Shown here piece after piece: positions 9,295 through 18,953 of a stretch of 64,000 bases of DNA (its first letter is position 1; each line of letters begins with the position of its first letter). Source of the DNA: an uncultured Alphaproteobacteria bacterium (GTDB taxonomy: Bacteria; Pseudomonadota; Alphaproteobacteria; HIMB59; GCA-002718135); the NCBI GenBank assembly GCA_902587565.1, contig CACILT010000003.1, forward strand, positions 1-64,000, read 5' to 3'. The notes below the pieces were generated by a model. That model ran no database searches. It was given only the letters and a program-made list of their open reading frames with translations, and had not been told where the DNA came from. The translations under genes were made by a program, and so were the position numbers.

Positions 9295-10325
9295 CTAATT
9301 GTACACCTTGATGATTTGTTAACTTCTATTTTCCCAATTTCGAAAATATCTAAATTTTCATCTTTTATTAATTGCTCAAATTCTTTGTAATTATTTTTTG
9401 AAATAGTCATAATCAAACCTAATCCGCAATTAAAGGTCTTCAACATTTCTTCATCTGAAATGTTAGCTAAACTTTGAAACCATTGGAAAATTTCTTCATC
9501 ACAAATAAATTTTTTATCAATCCTTGCTGATAAATTTTCAGAGAGCATTCTTGGTGCATTACCAATAATACCTCCGCCTGTTATATGCGAAATACCGTTA
9601 ATAAGATTTGTTGTTAAAATTTTTTTTAAAAAAGGAAAATATAATTTTGTTGGAGCCATTAAGGCAGCTGCATTTGTTTCATAAGATGATTTAAAATCTG
9701 TTTTTCCATGTAGATCTATATTTTTATCTTTTAAAACTTTTCGAATGAGAGAATATCCATTTGAATGAAAGCCCGAAGATCTAATCCCATAAAGAAGATC
9801 ATCTTCTTTCATAACATCTCTTTTAGGTAGAATTTTTTTTCTCTCTACTGCACCAACACAAAATCCAGCAAAATCGAAATCATCTTTTTTATAAAGCCCA
9901 GGCATCTCTGCTGTTTCACCACCAATAAGAGAACAATTATTTATCTTGCAAGCTTCAGTGATACTTTTCATAATTTTTAAAAAAGAATTTTTATCAATCT
10001 TCGAAGAAGCATAGTAATCTAAAAAAAATAATGGCTCTGCCCCATGGCAAAGAATATCATTAAGGCACATACCAACAAGATCATGACCCAAACCATCTAA
10101 AATGTCAGTTTCAATCCCTAGTAATATTTTTGTCCCTATGCCATCTGTACCAGAGACCAATAAAGGATCTTCATATCCACAATCTTTAAGATCAAAAATA
10201 CCACCAAATCCGCCAATTTTATCAAAATTTCCGTTTCTGTTTGTTGATTTGCTTAGCTCAGAAATATCTTCAACAAGGGCATCTGTATTTTCTATATCAA
10301 CACCTGCTTCTTTATATGTTGTCAT
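9291..10325 (-). CDS. purM: Phosphoribosylformylglycinamidine cyclo-ligase (AIR synthetase)
   Basis: Closes the imidazole ring: FGAM + ATP to AIR. 344 aa, full length. Features visible: GGFGGIFDL, VSGTDGIGTKI (metal/ATP segment), GGETAEMPGLY, SSGFHSNGYSLIR and ISHITGGGIIGNAPR. First gene of the minus-strand operon purM-N-F-D-C and divergent from purL across a 73-base gap. Its product is the PurL relative in the AIRS/FGAM-synthase superfamily. Confidence 0.97.
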   Translation of the reverse strand: MTTYKEAGVDIENTDALVEDISELSKSTNRNGNFDKIGGFGGIFDLKDCGYEDPLLVSGTDGIGTKILLGIETDILDGLGHDLVGMCLNDILCHGAEPLFFLDYYASSKIDKNSFLKIMKSITEACKINNCSLIGGETAEMPGLYKKDDFDFAGFCVGAVERKKILPKRDVMKEDDLLYGIRSSGFHSNGYSLIRKVLKDKNIDLHGKTDFKSSYETNAAALMAPTKLYFPFLKKILTTNLINGISHITGGGIIGNAPRMLSENLSARIDKKFICDEEIFQWFQSLANISDEEMLKTFNCGLGLIMTISKNNYKEFEQLIKDENLDIFEIGKIEVNKSSRCTIS

Positions 10326-10398
10326 ATTTAATTAGTTTTAAACGAATCGTTAACGAGTAAACTATTAATATAGTAAATTAAGTTGATTCGTACTCATA
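10326..10398. promoter_or_regulatory. Divergent purM/purL control region with a perfect 10-bp palindrome
   Basis: These 73 bases must hold the promoters of both pur operons. They contain the perfect palindrome TCGTTAACGA at 10347-10356, G+C-richer than its surroundings and placed near the middle. That is the arrangement expected of a shared operator, but no regulator is identified and a single short palindrome can arise by chance. Promoter boxes are not assignable with confidence. Confidence 0.35.
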
Positions 10399-13326
10399 AT
10401 GACAAATACAATTCAAATTCTCTCCATTGAGAAGACAGGAAAAGAAAGTTCACTACAAAAAGAACACAATAATAAATCCATCAAAATTATAGATGGATAT
10501 TTCTTTTCGACAAATCTTGATGATCAAAAGTTTACTAAAATAAGTAAACTTATTTCTAATGACGTTTCTCAAACAATATTAACAAAAAAAAATGTAAATA
10601 AGGTTTTATCTAGTTATAGTAATTTTAACTGGGTTGTAGAAATAAAATTTTTACCAGGTGTAACTGATAATATTGCTACAACTGTAAAAGAAATAATCAA
10701 AGATAATCTTAAAAGTAGTTTTAAAAGCTTTGAACTTGGTTCAACAAAAATTATTTTAATAAAAGGAAGAAAAGAAGATATTACCAAAATATCTAAAAAT
10801 GAAGCAAATCCCTTAATTCAAACAATTAAGATTTATCCATTTAAAAAATATTTAAATAATTTTAAAAAAAATCAATTTAAAATAGAAAAGGTAAAATTAC
10901 CGAAAAAAAAATATAGTAAAAAAGAAATTAATTTAAATATTTCTGATGATCAACTCAGTCTTATTGGTAAACTGGGTATTGAAGAAAATGATAAATCTAG
11001 AAGGGGAACACTTGGCTTAGATCTAGAATCTTTAAAAGCCATAAGAAATTATTTTTCCACTATAAAACGTAAACCAACGGATGTAGAAATTGAAACATTA
11101 GCACAAACGTGGTCCGAGCACTGTAAACACAAAATATTTTCAGCTAAAATTGATGATATTCAAGAAGGTATATTTAAAAAATATATTAAAGGCGCTACTG
11201 AAAAAATTATTCAATTAAGAAAAGATAATTTTTGTGTTTCTCTTTTTACGGATAATGCCGGTGGAATAGAATTTAATAAAGATTGGATTATTTGTCATAA
11301 AGTTGAAACACATAATACACCTTCAGCCTTAGATCCATTTGGCGGTGCAATCACTGGAATTGTTGGTGTTAATAGGGATTGTCTTGGATTTGGGAAAGGA
11401 GCAAAACCTATAGCGAATACGTATGCATATTATTTAGCAGACCCGAATAAGAAATATCAATTGTATCGTCAAAAAAATAAGGATCCAATGCTTCCAGCAA
11501 ATTTTATTGCGAAGGGCATTATAAGTGGTGTTAGAGTTGGGGGAAATTGTTCGGGTATTCCTACTCCTCAAGGTAATGTATATTTTGATGACCGGTTTGC
11601 AGGAAAGCCACTTGTATTTTGTGGAACAGTTGGGATTATTCCGAAAAAAATTAAAGGAAAATTATCGCATAAGAAGAAAGCTAATCCAGGAGATATCATA
11701 CTAATGGCTGGAGGTAGAGTAGGAAAAGATGGTATTCACGGTGCAACATTTTCTTCAGAGGAATTAGATCCTAATAGTCCAGTTTCTGCAGTACAAATTG
11801 GTGATCCAATAACACAAAAGAAAATGTCTGATGTCATCATTAGAGAATTGCGTGATGAAAATCTTTACTCGAGCATAACAGATAATGGAGCTGGAGGATT
11901 ATCATCATCAATTGGAGAAATGGCAAAAGAGAGCGGTGGTTTTATAGTTAATCTTGAAAAAATTCCCCTCAAATATAATGGTTTATATCCTTGGGAGATT
12001 TGGGTTTCTGAATCACAAGAAAGAATGACCCTAGCAGTACCTCCGAAGAATGTAAAAAAAGTTATTAAGAGATTTAATGCAAGAGGTGTGGAAGCAACAA
12101 TAATTGGTAAGTTTATTAAAAAAGAAAAAGCCATAGTAAAATACAATAAAACTGAAATTCTCAATTTAGATATGGAATTTCTTCATGAAGGTTATCCTAA
12201 ATTAAATTTAAAAACATCTTTTCCAAAAATTAAGAAAGAAAAGAAAAAAATAATTAAAAAAAGTTCCTTAATAGATAAATTACATAAACTTCTCTCTAGT
12301 CCAAATATTGTATCAAAAGAATTTATAGCCACGCAATATGATCACGAAGTACAAGCAACCTCCATTATAAAACCATTACAAGGCGAAGGCAGAGTTTTTG
12401 GAAATGCTACTGCTATTAAACCTCTATTTGATGATGAAAAATCAATAGCTCTTTCTCAAGCTGCATATCCTCAGTACGCCGAAACAAATCCTTATGATAT
12501 GGCTGGGTGCTCTATTGATACAGCATATAAAAATTTAATTGTAAGTGGTGCCAACTCAAAAAAAATTGCAATTCTTGATAACTTTTGTTGGTGTAGCTCC
12601 GATGAACCTGATCGCTTATATCAATTGAAAGAAGCGGCAAAAGCTTGTTATGATTATGCAGTTGCGTACCAAACACCATTTATTTCAGGAAAAGATAGTA
12701 TGTTTAATGATTTTAAAGGTTTTGATAAAACTGGAAAATCAGTAAAAATTTCAATACCTCCAACTTTGCTTATTTCTTCTATTGGAGTGGTAGATAAAAT
12801 TTCACACTTAACAAAAATAACACCAGATGATGGAGATATACTTTTAGTTTTAGGAAATACCCGTAATGAATTACAGGATAGTGTTTATTCCAAAATTATA
12901 GGTTATGAAAAATCAAAAAATCCAGTTGTAAATAGCAAAATTGCACTTCGCACATATAAAAATTTTGAAAAAGCTAATAAACTTGGAATTATAAATTCTG
13001 CAATTGGAATAGACTTGGGTGGAATAGGAATTGCAGTTACAAAGATGGCAATTGCTTCAAAAAAAGGTTTAACTTTTGATTTAAAACTAAAAAATAAAAT
13101 CTCAGTTGACCAATTTTTATTTTCTGAAACACAAAGTAGAATTCTTGTTTCTCTTAAAAAAAATAAGTTACCCAATTTTAAAAAAATATTTAAAGCTTCT
13201 GATTATACAATAATTGGTAAATGTACGGACTCAGATGTAATTGAGTTTAAAGATAACAAAAAAATTATGAGAGGTAAAATTTCAGATTTTGCTAAGTCAT
13301 ACAAACAAAATATTAAAGGGTTATGA
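10399..13326 (+). CDS. purL: Phosphoribosylformylglycinamidine synthase, long PurS-PurL-type subunit
   Basis: ATP-dependent conversion of FGAR to FGAM, using ammonia delivered by PurQ. 975 aa, against about 740 aa for the PurL usual in alphaproteobacteria. Residues 1 to about 190 form an extra N-terminal region that includes a PurS-like stretch (WVVEIKFLPGVTDNIATTVKEII, continuing to TKIILIKG). The synthetase core begins near residue 195, with LAQTWSEHCKHK, then VETHNTPSALDPFGGA, GLSSSIGEMAKES and FISGKDSM. No separate purS gene is present here. The gene overlaps purQ by 4 bases. Very Lys/Asn-rich, like its neighbours. Confidence 0.93.
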   Translation: MTNTIQILSIEKTGKESSLQKEHNNKSIKIIDGYFFSTNLDDQKFTKISKLISNDVSQTILTKKNVNKVLSSYSNFNWVVEIKFLPGVTDNIATTVKEIIKDNLKSSFKSFELGSTKIILIKGRKEDITKISKNEANPLIQTIKIYPFKKYLNNFKKNQFKIEKVKLPKKKYSKKEINLNISDDQLSLIGKLGIEENDKSRRGTLGLDLESLKAIRNYFSTIKRKPTDVEIETLAQTWSEHCKHKIFSAKIDDIQEGIFKKYIKGATEKIIQLRKDNFCVSLFTDNAGGIEFNKDWIICHKVETHNTPSALDPFGGAITGIVGVNRDCLGFGKGAKPIANTYAYYLADPNKKYQLYRQKNKDPMLPANFIAKGIISGVRVGGNCSGIPTPQGNVYFDDRFAGKPLVFCGTVGIIPKKIKGKLSHKKKANPGDIILMAGGRVGKDGIHGATFSSEELDPNSPVSAVQIGDPITQKKMSDVIIRELRDENLYSSITDNGAGGLSSSIGEMAKESGGFIVNLEKIPLKYNGLYPWEIWVSESQERMTLAVPPKNVKKVIKRFNARGVEATIIGKFIKKEKAIVKYNKTEILNLDMEFLHEGYPKLNLKTSFPKIKKEKKKIIKKSSLIDKLHKLLSSPNIVSKEFIATQYDHEVQATSIIKPLQGEGRVFGNATAIKPLFDDEKSIALSQAAYPQYAETNPYDMAGCSIDTAYKNLIVSGANSKKIAILDNFCWCSSDEPDRLYQLKEAAKACYDYAVAYQTPFISGKDSMFNDFKGFDKTGKSVKISIPPTLLISSIGVVDKISHLTKITPDDGDILLVLGNTRNELQDSVYSKIIGYEKSKNPVVNSKIALRTYKNFEKANKLGIINSAIGIDLGGIGIAVTKMAIASKKGLTFDLKLKNKISVDQFLFSETQSRILVSLKKNKLPNFKKIFKASDYTIIGKCTDSDVIEFKDNKKIMRGKISDFAKSYKQNIKGL

Positions 13327-14087
13327 ACGTATTGGTCCTGTCAGGTTATGGTATTAATTGTGAAAATGAAACACTACATGCATTTGAAGTAGTAGGATTT
13401 AAAGGAAAAATTATTCATATTAATGATCTGATTCAAAATCCTAAACAACTTAATAACTATCAAGTATTCGCTATACCTGGTGGTTTTTCTTATGGCGATG
13501 ATACAGGTTCAGGAAATGCAATGGCGAAAAAAATTATGACCAATTTATATGATCAACTAATGGATTTTTCATTAAAAGATAAATTAATCATAGGTATATG
13601 TAATGGATGCCAAATATTAATTAATCTTGGATTAGTACCAAGCCTAAATAAAAAAGATCCAGAAGTAGCATTGATTGAAAATAAATCTGGTAGCTATGAG
13701 TGTCGATGGGTTGATGTAAAAGTAAGTAATAATAAATCACCATGGCTAAAAAATATTAGTACGCTGAACTTGCCTGTTGCCCATCAAGAAGGGCAATTTA
13801 TGATACCTATTAATCTACTAAAAAGTATCAAATCTAATAACCTTATTGGTTTGCAATACATTAATCATCGTAAAAAATTAGCAAAAGGTCAATTTCCTTT
13901 TAATCCGAATGGATCTAAAGATGATATCGCTGCGCTAACAAATCAAAATGGGAATGTTCTTGCAATGATGCCTCATCCTGAAAGAGCATTTTATAATTAT
14001 CATATTCCCAATTGGCAAAGTAAAACCTTAAAAAAATTTGGGGATGGATATAAAATTTTTATGAACGCAAAAAAATTCTTTGCATAA
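13323..14087 (+). CDS. purQ: FGAM synthase glutaminase subunit
   Basis: Class I glutamine amidotransferase that supplies ammonia to PurL. 254 aa, longer than the 220-230 aa common for PurQ. Catalytic triad elements are visible: nucleophile C93 in GICNGCQILINLGL, and the His/Glu pair in MMPHPERAF. IPGGFSYGDD is the family's N-terminal motif. The 4-base ATGA overlap with purL implies coupled translation. It ends convergently one base from mutY. Confidence 0.95.
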   Translation: MNVLVLSGYGINCENETLHAFEVVGFKGKIIHINDLIQNPKQLNNYQVFAIPGGFSYGDDTGSGNAMAKKIMTNLYDQLMDFSLKDKLIIGICNGCQILINLGLVPSLNKKDPEVALIENKSGSYECRWVDVKVSNNKSPWLKNISTLNLPVAHQEGQFMIPINLLKSIKSNNLIGLQYINHRKKLAKGQFPFNPNGSKDDIAALTNQNGNVLAMMPHPERAFYNYHIPNWQSKTLKKFGDGYKIFMNAKKFFA

Positions 14088-14088
14088 A

Positions 14089-15138
14089 TTATACTGCTAT
14101 ATCTACTATTTTTTTCATCACGGTTGGCATTCTAGAGCTAGAATAAGAAGATTTCTTTATCCAATTACTTTTTGATAATTTTGCTTTTTTAACATTGCCA
14201 TAAAAAATTTCTGTTTCTAAATCAAAATGACTAAATGAATATTCAAATGAGCCTTTAGATTGTAATTTTGTTTTTATTTTTTGTATATCTTGATCAGTGG
14301 TTAATAATTTCTTATTTTTAACCCAAACATCATTTGGTACTTCAAGCATGGAAGCCAACATTCCTTTATTTGGTCTACTTCGCACAAGGATTTCATTGTT
14401 TTCATTCACAATTACATAAGCTCTTGTATACTTTATAGGCTTAGTAGTTTTCTTTTTTAGTTTTAAAGGAATTTTTTGCTGTAAATTTTTTTTATATGAT
14501 TGGCAAAATTTATTAATTCCACAAATATTACATTTAGGGTTTCTTGGAAGACAGATCTCCGATCCGTAATCCATAAAAGACTGAATTAAATTTGAAGAAT
14601 ATTTATCTGAGATGAATTTTTTTCCTAAATCTTTAAGTTTATTTTTGACTTTATTAATTGGTTTATCGATAGCATATAACCTAACCAAAATTCTCTCAAT
14701 ATTAGCATCAAGTGGCATAACTGCTTGATTGAATCCTATTCCAAGAATTGCTTTTGCTGTGTAATCTCCAATACCAGGAAGTTGGATGAGATCGTCGTAA
14801 GTTTTGGGTATGTTATTTTTAAAATTTTTATTAATTATTTTTGCAGACCTTAATAAATTTCTTGCTCTTGAATAATAACCAAGGCCTGACCAGAACTTTA
14901 AAATATTTGGCTCTGAAGTTTGCGCTAATTTATTTAGTGAAGGCCATTTTAAAATAAAATCATTAAATTTATTTTTTACGGTATTTACTGTTGTTTGTTG
15001 AAGCATATACTCACTTACAAATACAAAGTATGGATCAGGTAAATTGAGAGTATTTTTCTTCCGCCATGGTAAATTTCTGGCATTCACGGAATACCATTGA
15101 AGCAAAAACTTTATTACTTGTTTTTCGTGTTTAAACAT
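14089..15138 (-). CDS. mutY: A/G-specific adenine DNA glycosylase
   Basis: Removes adenine mispaired with 8-oxoguanine. 349 aa, normal. The catalytic Glu sits in VSEYMLQQTTV, the helix-hairpin-helix is LPGIGDYTAKAILGIG followed by the Asp of VMPLDANIERIL. The 4Fe-4S ligands follow the C-x6-C-x2-C-x5-C pattern in CLPRNPKCNICGINKFC. The C-terminal third is a NUDIX-like 8-oxoG recognition domain. It is divergent from the dciA-like gene, with about 33 bases between starts. Confidence 0.95.
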   Translation of the reverse strand: MFKHEKQVIKFLLQWYSVNARNLPWRKKNTLNLPDPYFVFVSEYMLQQTTVNTVKNKFNDFILKWPSLNKLAQTSEPNILKFWSGLGYYSRARNLLRSAKIINKNFKNNIPKTYDDLIQLPGIGDYTAKAILGIGFNQAVMPLDANIERILVRLYAIDKPINKVKNKLKDLGKKFISDKYSSNLIQSFMDYGSEICLPRNPKCNICGINKFCQSYKKNLQQKIPLKLKKKTTKPIKYTRAYVIVNENNEILVRSRPNKGMLASMLEVPNDVWVKNKKLLTTDQDIQKIKTKLQSKGSFEYSFSHFDLETEIFYGNVKKAKLSKSNWIKKSSYSSSRMPTVMKKIVDIAV

Positions 15139-15171
15139 ATTGCTTTCATATTTAGGTACTATAAATTATTT

Positions 15172-15693
15172 ATGCATATGGACAAAAAAAATATAAAGCA
15201 AAAAAGAACATTTGTTCCACAATCGATTGGCGATACTCTTAGGAAGGTTAATAGAAAATATTCCTCTAAATATAATCGTACAGAATTTATAATAAACTCC
15301 AAATGGCCTGAAATTGCTGGTAGTTATTTTAAAGAATATTCAGAGCCATTAAATGTTTCAAGGGTGCGTGATTTTGAAAACGATGTAGGTGAAACAGTAT
15401 ATAAAAATTATCTAAATGTGAGTGTTGCCCCAGCCGCAGCCATTGAATTTCAACACTTTAAGGATACTATAATTGAAAAAATTAATACTTATTTTGGCTA
15501 TAAAGCAATAATAGACTTGAGAATTCATCAAAATTACATACCTAAATATATTCATATGAAACAAAGTAAGAAAAAACAAATAGATAAAGATGACATAGAA
15601 TTTGTTAAGCAAAACGTTAAAGAATTTCAAAATTCCGATTTAAAAAAATCGCTATTAAATTTAGGTAATAAAATTACAACTGAGGACAAATAA
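15172..15693 (+). CDS. DUF721 / DciA-like protein
   Basis: 173 aa from ATG 15172; ATG 15178 (MDKKNIKQKR) is equally possible. The open frame extends upstream into mutY but that part is not family-like. The core matches alphaproteobacterial DUF721 proteins: SIGDTLRKVNRKY, then SKWPEIAGSYFKEYSEPL, and later AIEFQHFKDTIIEKINTYFGYKAI. DciA proteins of this family load or stimulate the replicative helicase DnaB in bacteria lacking DnaC; whether this copy does so is inference. The C-terminal tail is charged. It overlaps the following dsbA-like start by one base. Confidence 0.8.
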   Translation: MHMDKKNIKQKRTFVPQSIGDTLRKVNRKYSSKYNRTEFIINSKWPEIAGSYFKEYSEPLNVSRVRDFENDVGETVYKNYLNVSVAPAAAIEFQHFKDTIIEKINTYFGYKAIIDLRIHQNYIPKYIHMKQSKKKQIDKDDIEFVKQNVKEFQNSDLKKSLLNLGNKITTEDK

Positions 15694-16304
15694 TGAAAAT
15701 CAAAATTTTATTTATTTCTATTATACTATCACTACTTTTAATTAACGCCAAAGCAGCTGAAAACTCAATACTAGAGGTTAAAGATAATGATTTTTATATT
15801 GGGGAAGACAATGCTCCAATCACAATTATAGAATATGCTTCAATGTCTTGTAGTCACTGTGCAGATTTTCATAATGATACACTAGAAGAATTAAAAAAAG
15901 AGTTTATTGATACTGGTAAAGTTAAGTTTATTTTTCGTGATTTCCCATTTAATTATCCCGCTCTTGCTGGAAGCATGATTTTAAGATGTGTCCCAGAAGA
16001 TGTAAGATATGATTACATGAATGGCCTTTATAAACTCCAAAATAATTGGGTTAATAGAGATCATTCTAAAACAAAATCTGAGTTATACAAAATAATGCAA
16101 AGTGGTGGTATGCAACAAGAGGACTTTGATGCATGTTTAAGTAATGTTGAATTAGAGAATCAATTACTTGAGGGTGTAATGGAAGCTCAGAGAGAATATA
16201 AAATAGGTTCTACCCCTTCATTCATTATTAACGGAGTACTTTATTCTGGGAATAAAAACATAAAAGAGTTTAGACAAATCATCGATAAAATATTATCACA
16301 ATAG
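15693..16304 (+). CDS. DsbA-family periplasmic thiol:disulfide oxidoreductase
   Basis: 203 aa with a Sec signal peptide (KILFISIILSLLLINAKA, cleavage near residue 21). The thioredoxin-fold active site is C53-S-H-C56, within YASMSCSHCADFH. GSTPSFIINGVLYSG gives the cis-Pro loop. Such proteins oxidise or isomerise disulfides in the periplasm; this one resembles the Com1/DsbA-like type common in alphaproteobacteria. It overlaps the upstream gene by one base and is followed at once by smc, so it sits in a dciA-dsbA-smc-atp transcription unit. Confidence 0.9.
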   Translation: MKIKILFISIILSLLLINAKAAENSILEVKDNDFYIGEDNAPITIIEYASMSCSHCADFHNDTLEELKKEFIDTGKVKFIFRDFPFNYPALAGSMILRCVPEDVRYDYMNGLYKLQNNWVNRDHSKTKSELYKIMQSGGMQQEDFDACLSNVELENQLLEGVMEAQREYKIGSTPSFIINGVLYSGNKNIKEFRQIIDKILSQ

Positions 16305-16307
16305 TTG

Positions 16308-18953
16308 ATGATTAATTTTAGGACCCTTAAAGTCAAAGGCTTTAAGTCTTTTGTTGAACCAACTGAAATTTTGATTGAAAATGGTTTGACAGGTATTGTG
16401 GGGCCAAATGGATGTGGTAAATCCAATCTCGTTGAAGCTTTTAGATTCGTTATGGGTGAGCTTTCGCCGAAACAAATGAGAGGAAGCGAATTAGATGATG
16501 TTATTTTTAATGGCACAGATGATAGACCAGCATGGGATATTGCAGAGGTTTCAATAGATTTAGACAATAAAGCACGTAAAGCACCAAGTATTTTTAATGA
16601 AAGTGATACCATTGAAGTCACTAGAAGAATATGGCGAGGTGAAGGATCTGAATATAGAGTAAACGGAAAAGAGGTCCGATTAAAGGATGTTCAATTACTA
16701 TTTGCTGATGCAGCAACAGGTGCTCGTTCAACATCTATGGTTAGTCAAGGTAGAGTTGGTGCTATTATAGCTGCTAAGCCAGAGCAAAGAAGAACATTAC
16801 TCGAAGAAGCTGCGGGAATTACAGGTCTGCATTCAAGACGACATGAAGCTGAATTACGATTAAATGCGACTGAAAATAACTTAGAGCGTGTTAAGGACGT
16901 ATTAAAAGCACAAGATGAACAACTAACAATATTAAAGAAACAATCTAAACAAGCTGAAAGATATAAGTACATCCAAAAAGATATTACTAAAGCAAGAGCA
17001 AGATTATTTTATAAGAAATGGATTGATGAAAAAGATAAATTAAAAAATGCTAATGAAAAAATTCAATCTGAAACAAATATAGTAAATGATCAAACACAGG
17101 TTGTTGCGCAAATAAATATCGAATTTGAAAAAGTTCAAGAAAGCCTCCCAAACCTTAGACTTCAAGAAAGTAAGGTTGCAGCTGAGCTTCAGAAATATTC
17201 AATTAGTTTAGAAAACCAAGAAAAAGAAATTGAAAGAGCAAATATTGCAGTAGATGAAACAAAAGTCCGTATAGAGCAAATTAAAAATGACATTGATAGA
17301 GAAAAATTTTTATTTGAAGATGCAAAACAAAATCTTGAAAGAGTACAGGAAGAAAAATCTATACTTTTAAAACAGCAAGGTGATCTTTTTATTCAAACTG
17401 ATCATGATCTAAATAATGAAAATGTTTCTAATAAAAAAAATAATAATCCAATAATTGATTATCTAGACTTTGAAGATGGTCTTGAGCAAGCAATTGCTGC
17501 GGTTTTTTCAGATGAGTTAATTGCATCTATCGATGAAGAACAAAGTGTTTTTTGGAGAAAATTAGATGTAGAAAATTCTTCCTTTAATTCAGAAGTTACA
17601 AAATTTTCCTCTCTGATAAAAGCACCGGATAATTTGAAAAAGAAATTAGAGTTTGTTGGATTAATTGAGAATAAAGAAAATGTTTTAGAAATTCAAAAAA
17701 CTTTAAAGCCAGGCCAGATATTAGTAAGCAAACTAGGAGAAATTTGGAGATGGGATGGGTATGTATCTAAAGGTAAACAAAATAATTCAACTAAAGCAAT
17801 ATTGGAGCAATTAAAAAATAGAAGAATAAAGCAATTAAGTGCAGAGGAAAAACAATGGAATGATATATCTGTAAAAGCAAATCAAAGAATAGAAGAACTG
17901 AATTCAAGGCAAAATACATTAATTAATGAATTATCTAATCTCCAATCCGTTCCTGACGATGTATCAAGTGAAAAATTAAAAATACAAAAGTTGATTGATG
18001 AGAATAAGAGTTCTTATGAGCAAATAGCTGAGCAGCTTCGTCAAACTGAACAAAATTCTAATGGGATTAATAAGAAATTAAAACTGGAAGAAATTAAATT
18101 AAATGAACTCAGGGAAGAAAGAATTAGGACTGAAGGCCAAATTAATACAATTAATGAAGCAATTAAATTATTAGCTACTCAAGTAAAAGAAAGATTGAGT
18201 GCAGAATTAGAAGAACTTTACAATATTGGAGAAATCGATCCAAATAAAGTTTTAGGAGAGACTGATGATTTAGAAAAAAAATTAGAAAGACTAATCGCTG
18301 AGCAAGAACGTTTAGGTGGTGTTAATCTTCTTGCAGAACAAGAATCTAAAGATTTAGAAGAAAAAGTAAATACTATAAAGAAAGATCAAAGTGATCTTTT
18401 AAGTGCAATCGCAAAACTAAGAGAAGCAATTGATTCACTTAATACAGAAGGTAGACAACGTTTACTTGCTGCATATGGAATAGTGAATGAAAATTTTCAA
18501 AAATTATTTACAAGGTTGTTTGGTGGTGGCAAGGCTTATCTGAAGTTTACAGATGAATCAGATCCTCTTCAAGCCGGTTTAGAAATATTTGCTAGTCCTC
18601 CTGGAAAAAAATTACAAAATCTAAATTTACTTTCTGGCGGTGAGCAAGCTCTTACAGCATTATCATTATTATTTGCTGTATTTTTATCAAACCCAGCTCC
18701 AATTTGTGTACTCGATGAGGTTGATGCTCCATTAGATGATACTAATGTTGATAGATTTTGTTCCTTAGTAGAGGAAATAGCTAAAACTTCTTCAACAAAA
18801 TTCTTAGTTATAACTCATCATAGAATGACAATGGCAAGAGTAAATAGATTATTTGGTGTTACCATGCCTGAGAAAGGTGTATCACAATTAGTTTCTGTTG
18901 ATCTTGAAAAAGCAATAGAGATAAAAGAGCAAGATACTAAAAATGAATTATAA
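16308..18953 (+). CDS. smc: Chromosome segregation ATPase SMC, short-armed
   Basis: Condensin core subunit organising and segregating DNA. I start at ATG 16308 (MINFRTLKVKGFKSF), just after the TTG at 16305, giving 881 aa. Walker A GPNGCGKS is at 32-39. The hinge-like segment runs from about residue 385 to 495 (DYLDFEDGLEQAIAAVF to LVSKLGEIWRWDGY). The C-terminal head has LLSGGEQALTALSLL and the Walker B VLDEVDAPLDD. Typical SMC is about 1150-1200 aa; the loss is in the two coiled-coil arms, while heads and hinge are intact, so this looks like a functional short form rather than a fragment. Confidence 0.93.
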   Translation: MINFRTLKVKGFKSFVEPTEILIENGLTGIVGPNGCGKSNLVEAFRFVMGELSPKQMRGSELDDVIFNGTDDRPAWDIAEVSIDLDNKARKAPSIFNESDTIEVTRRIWRGEGSEYRVNGKEVRLKDVQLLFADAATGARSTSMVSQGRVGAIIAAKPEQRRTLLEEAAGITGLHSRRHEAELRLNATENNLERVKDVLKAQDEQLTILKKQSKQAERYKYIQKDITKARARLFYKKWIDEKDKLKNANEKIQSETNIVNDQTQVVAQINIEFEKVQESLPNLRLQESKVAAELQKYSISLENQEKEIERANIAVDETKVRIEQIKNDIDREKFLFEDAKQNLERVQEEKSILLKQQGDLFIQTDHDLNNENVSNKKNNNPIIDYLDFEDGLEQAIAAVFSDELIASIDEEQSVFWRKLDVENSSFNSEVTKFSSLIKAPDNLKKKLEFVGLIENKENVLEIQKTLKPGQILVSKLGEIWRWDGYVSKGKQNNSTKAILEQLKNRRIKQLSAEEKQWNDISVKANQRIEELNSRQNTLINELSNLQSVPDDVSSEKLKIQKLIDENKSSYEQIAEQLRQTEQNSNGINKKLKLEEIKLNELREERIRTEGQINTINEAIKLLATQVKERLSAELEELYNIGEIDPNKVLGETDDLEKKLERLIAEQERLGGVNLLAEQESKDLEEKVNTIKKDQSDLLSAIAKLREAIDSLNTEGRQRLLAAYGIVNENFQKLFTRLFGGGKAYLKFTDESDPLQAGLEIFASPPGKKLQNLNLLSGGEQALTALSLLFAVFLSNPAPICVLDEVDAPLDDTNVDRFCSLVEEIAKTSSTKFLVITHHRMTMARVNRLFGVTMPEKGVSQLVSVDLEKAIEIKEQDTKNEL

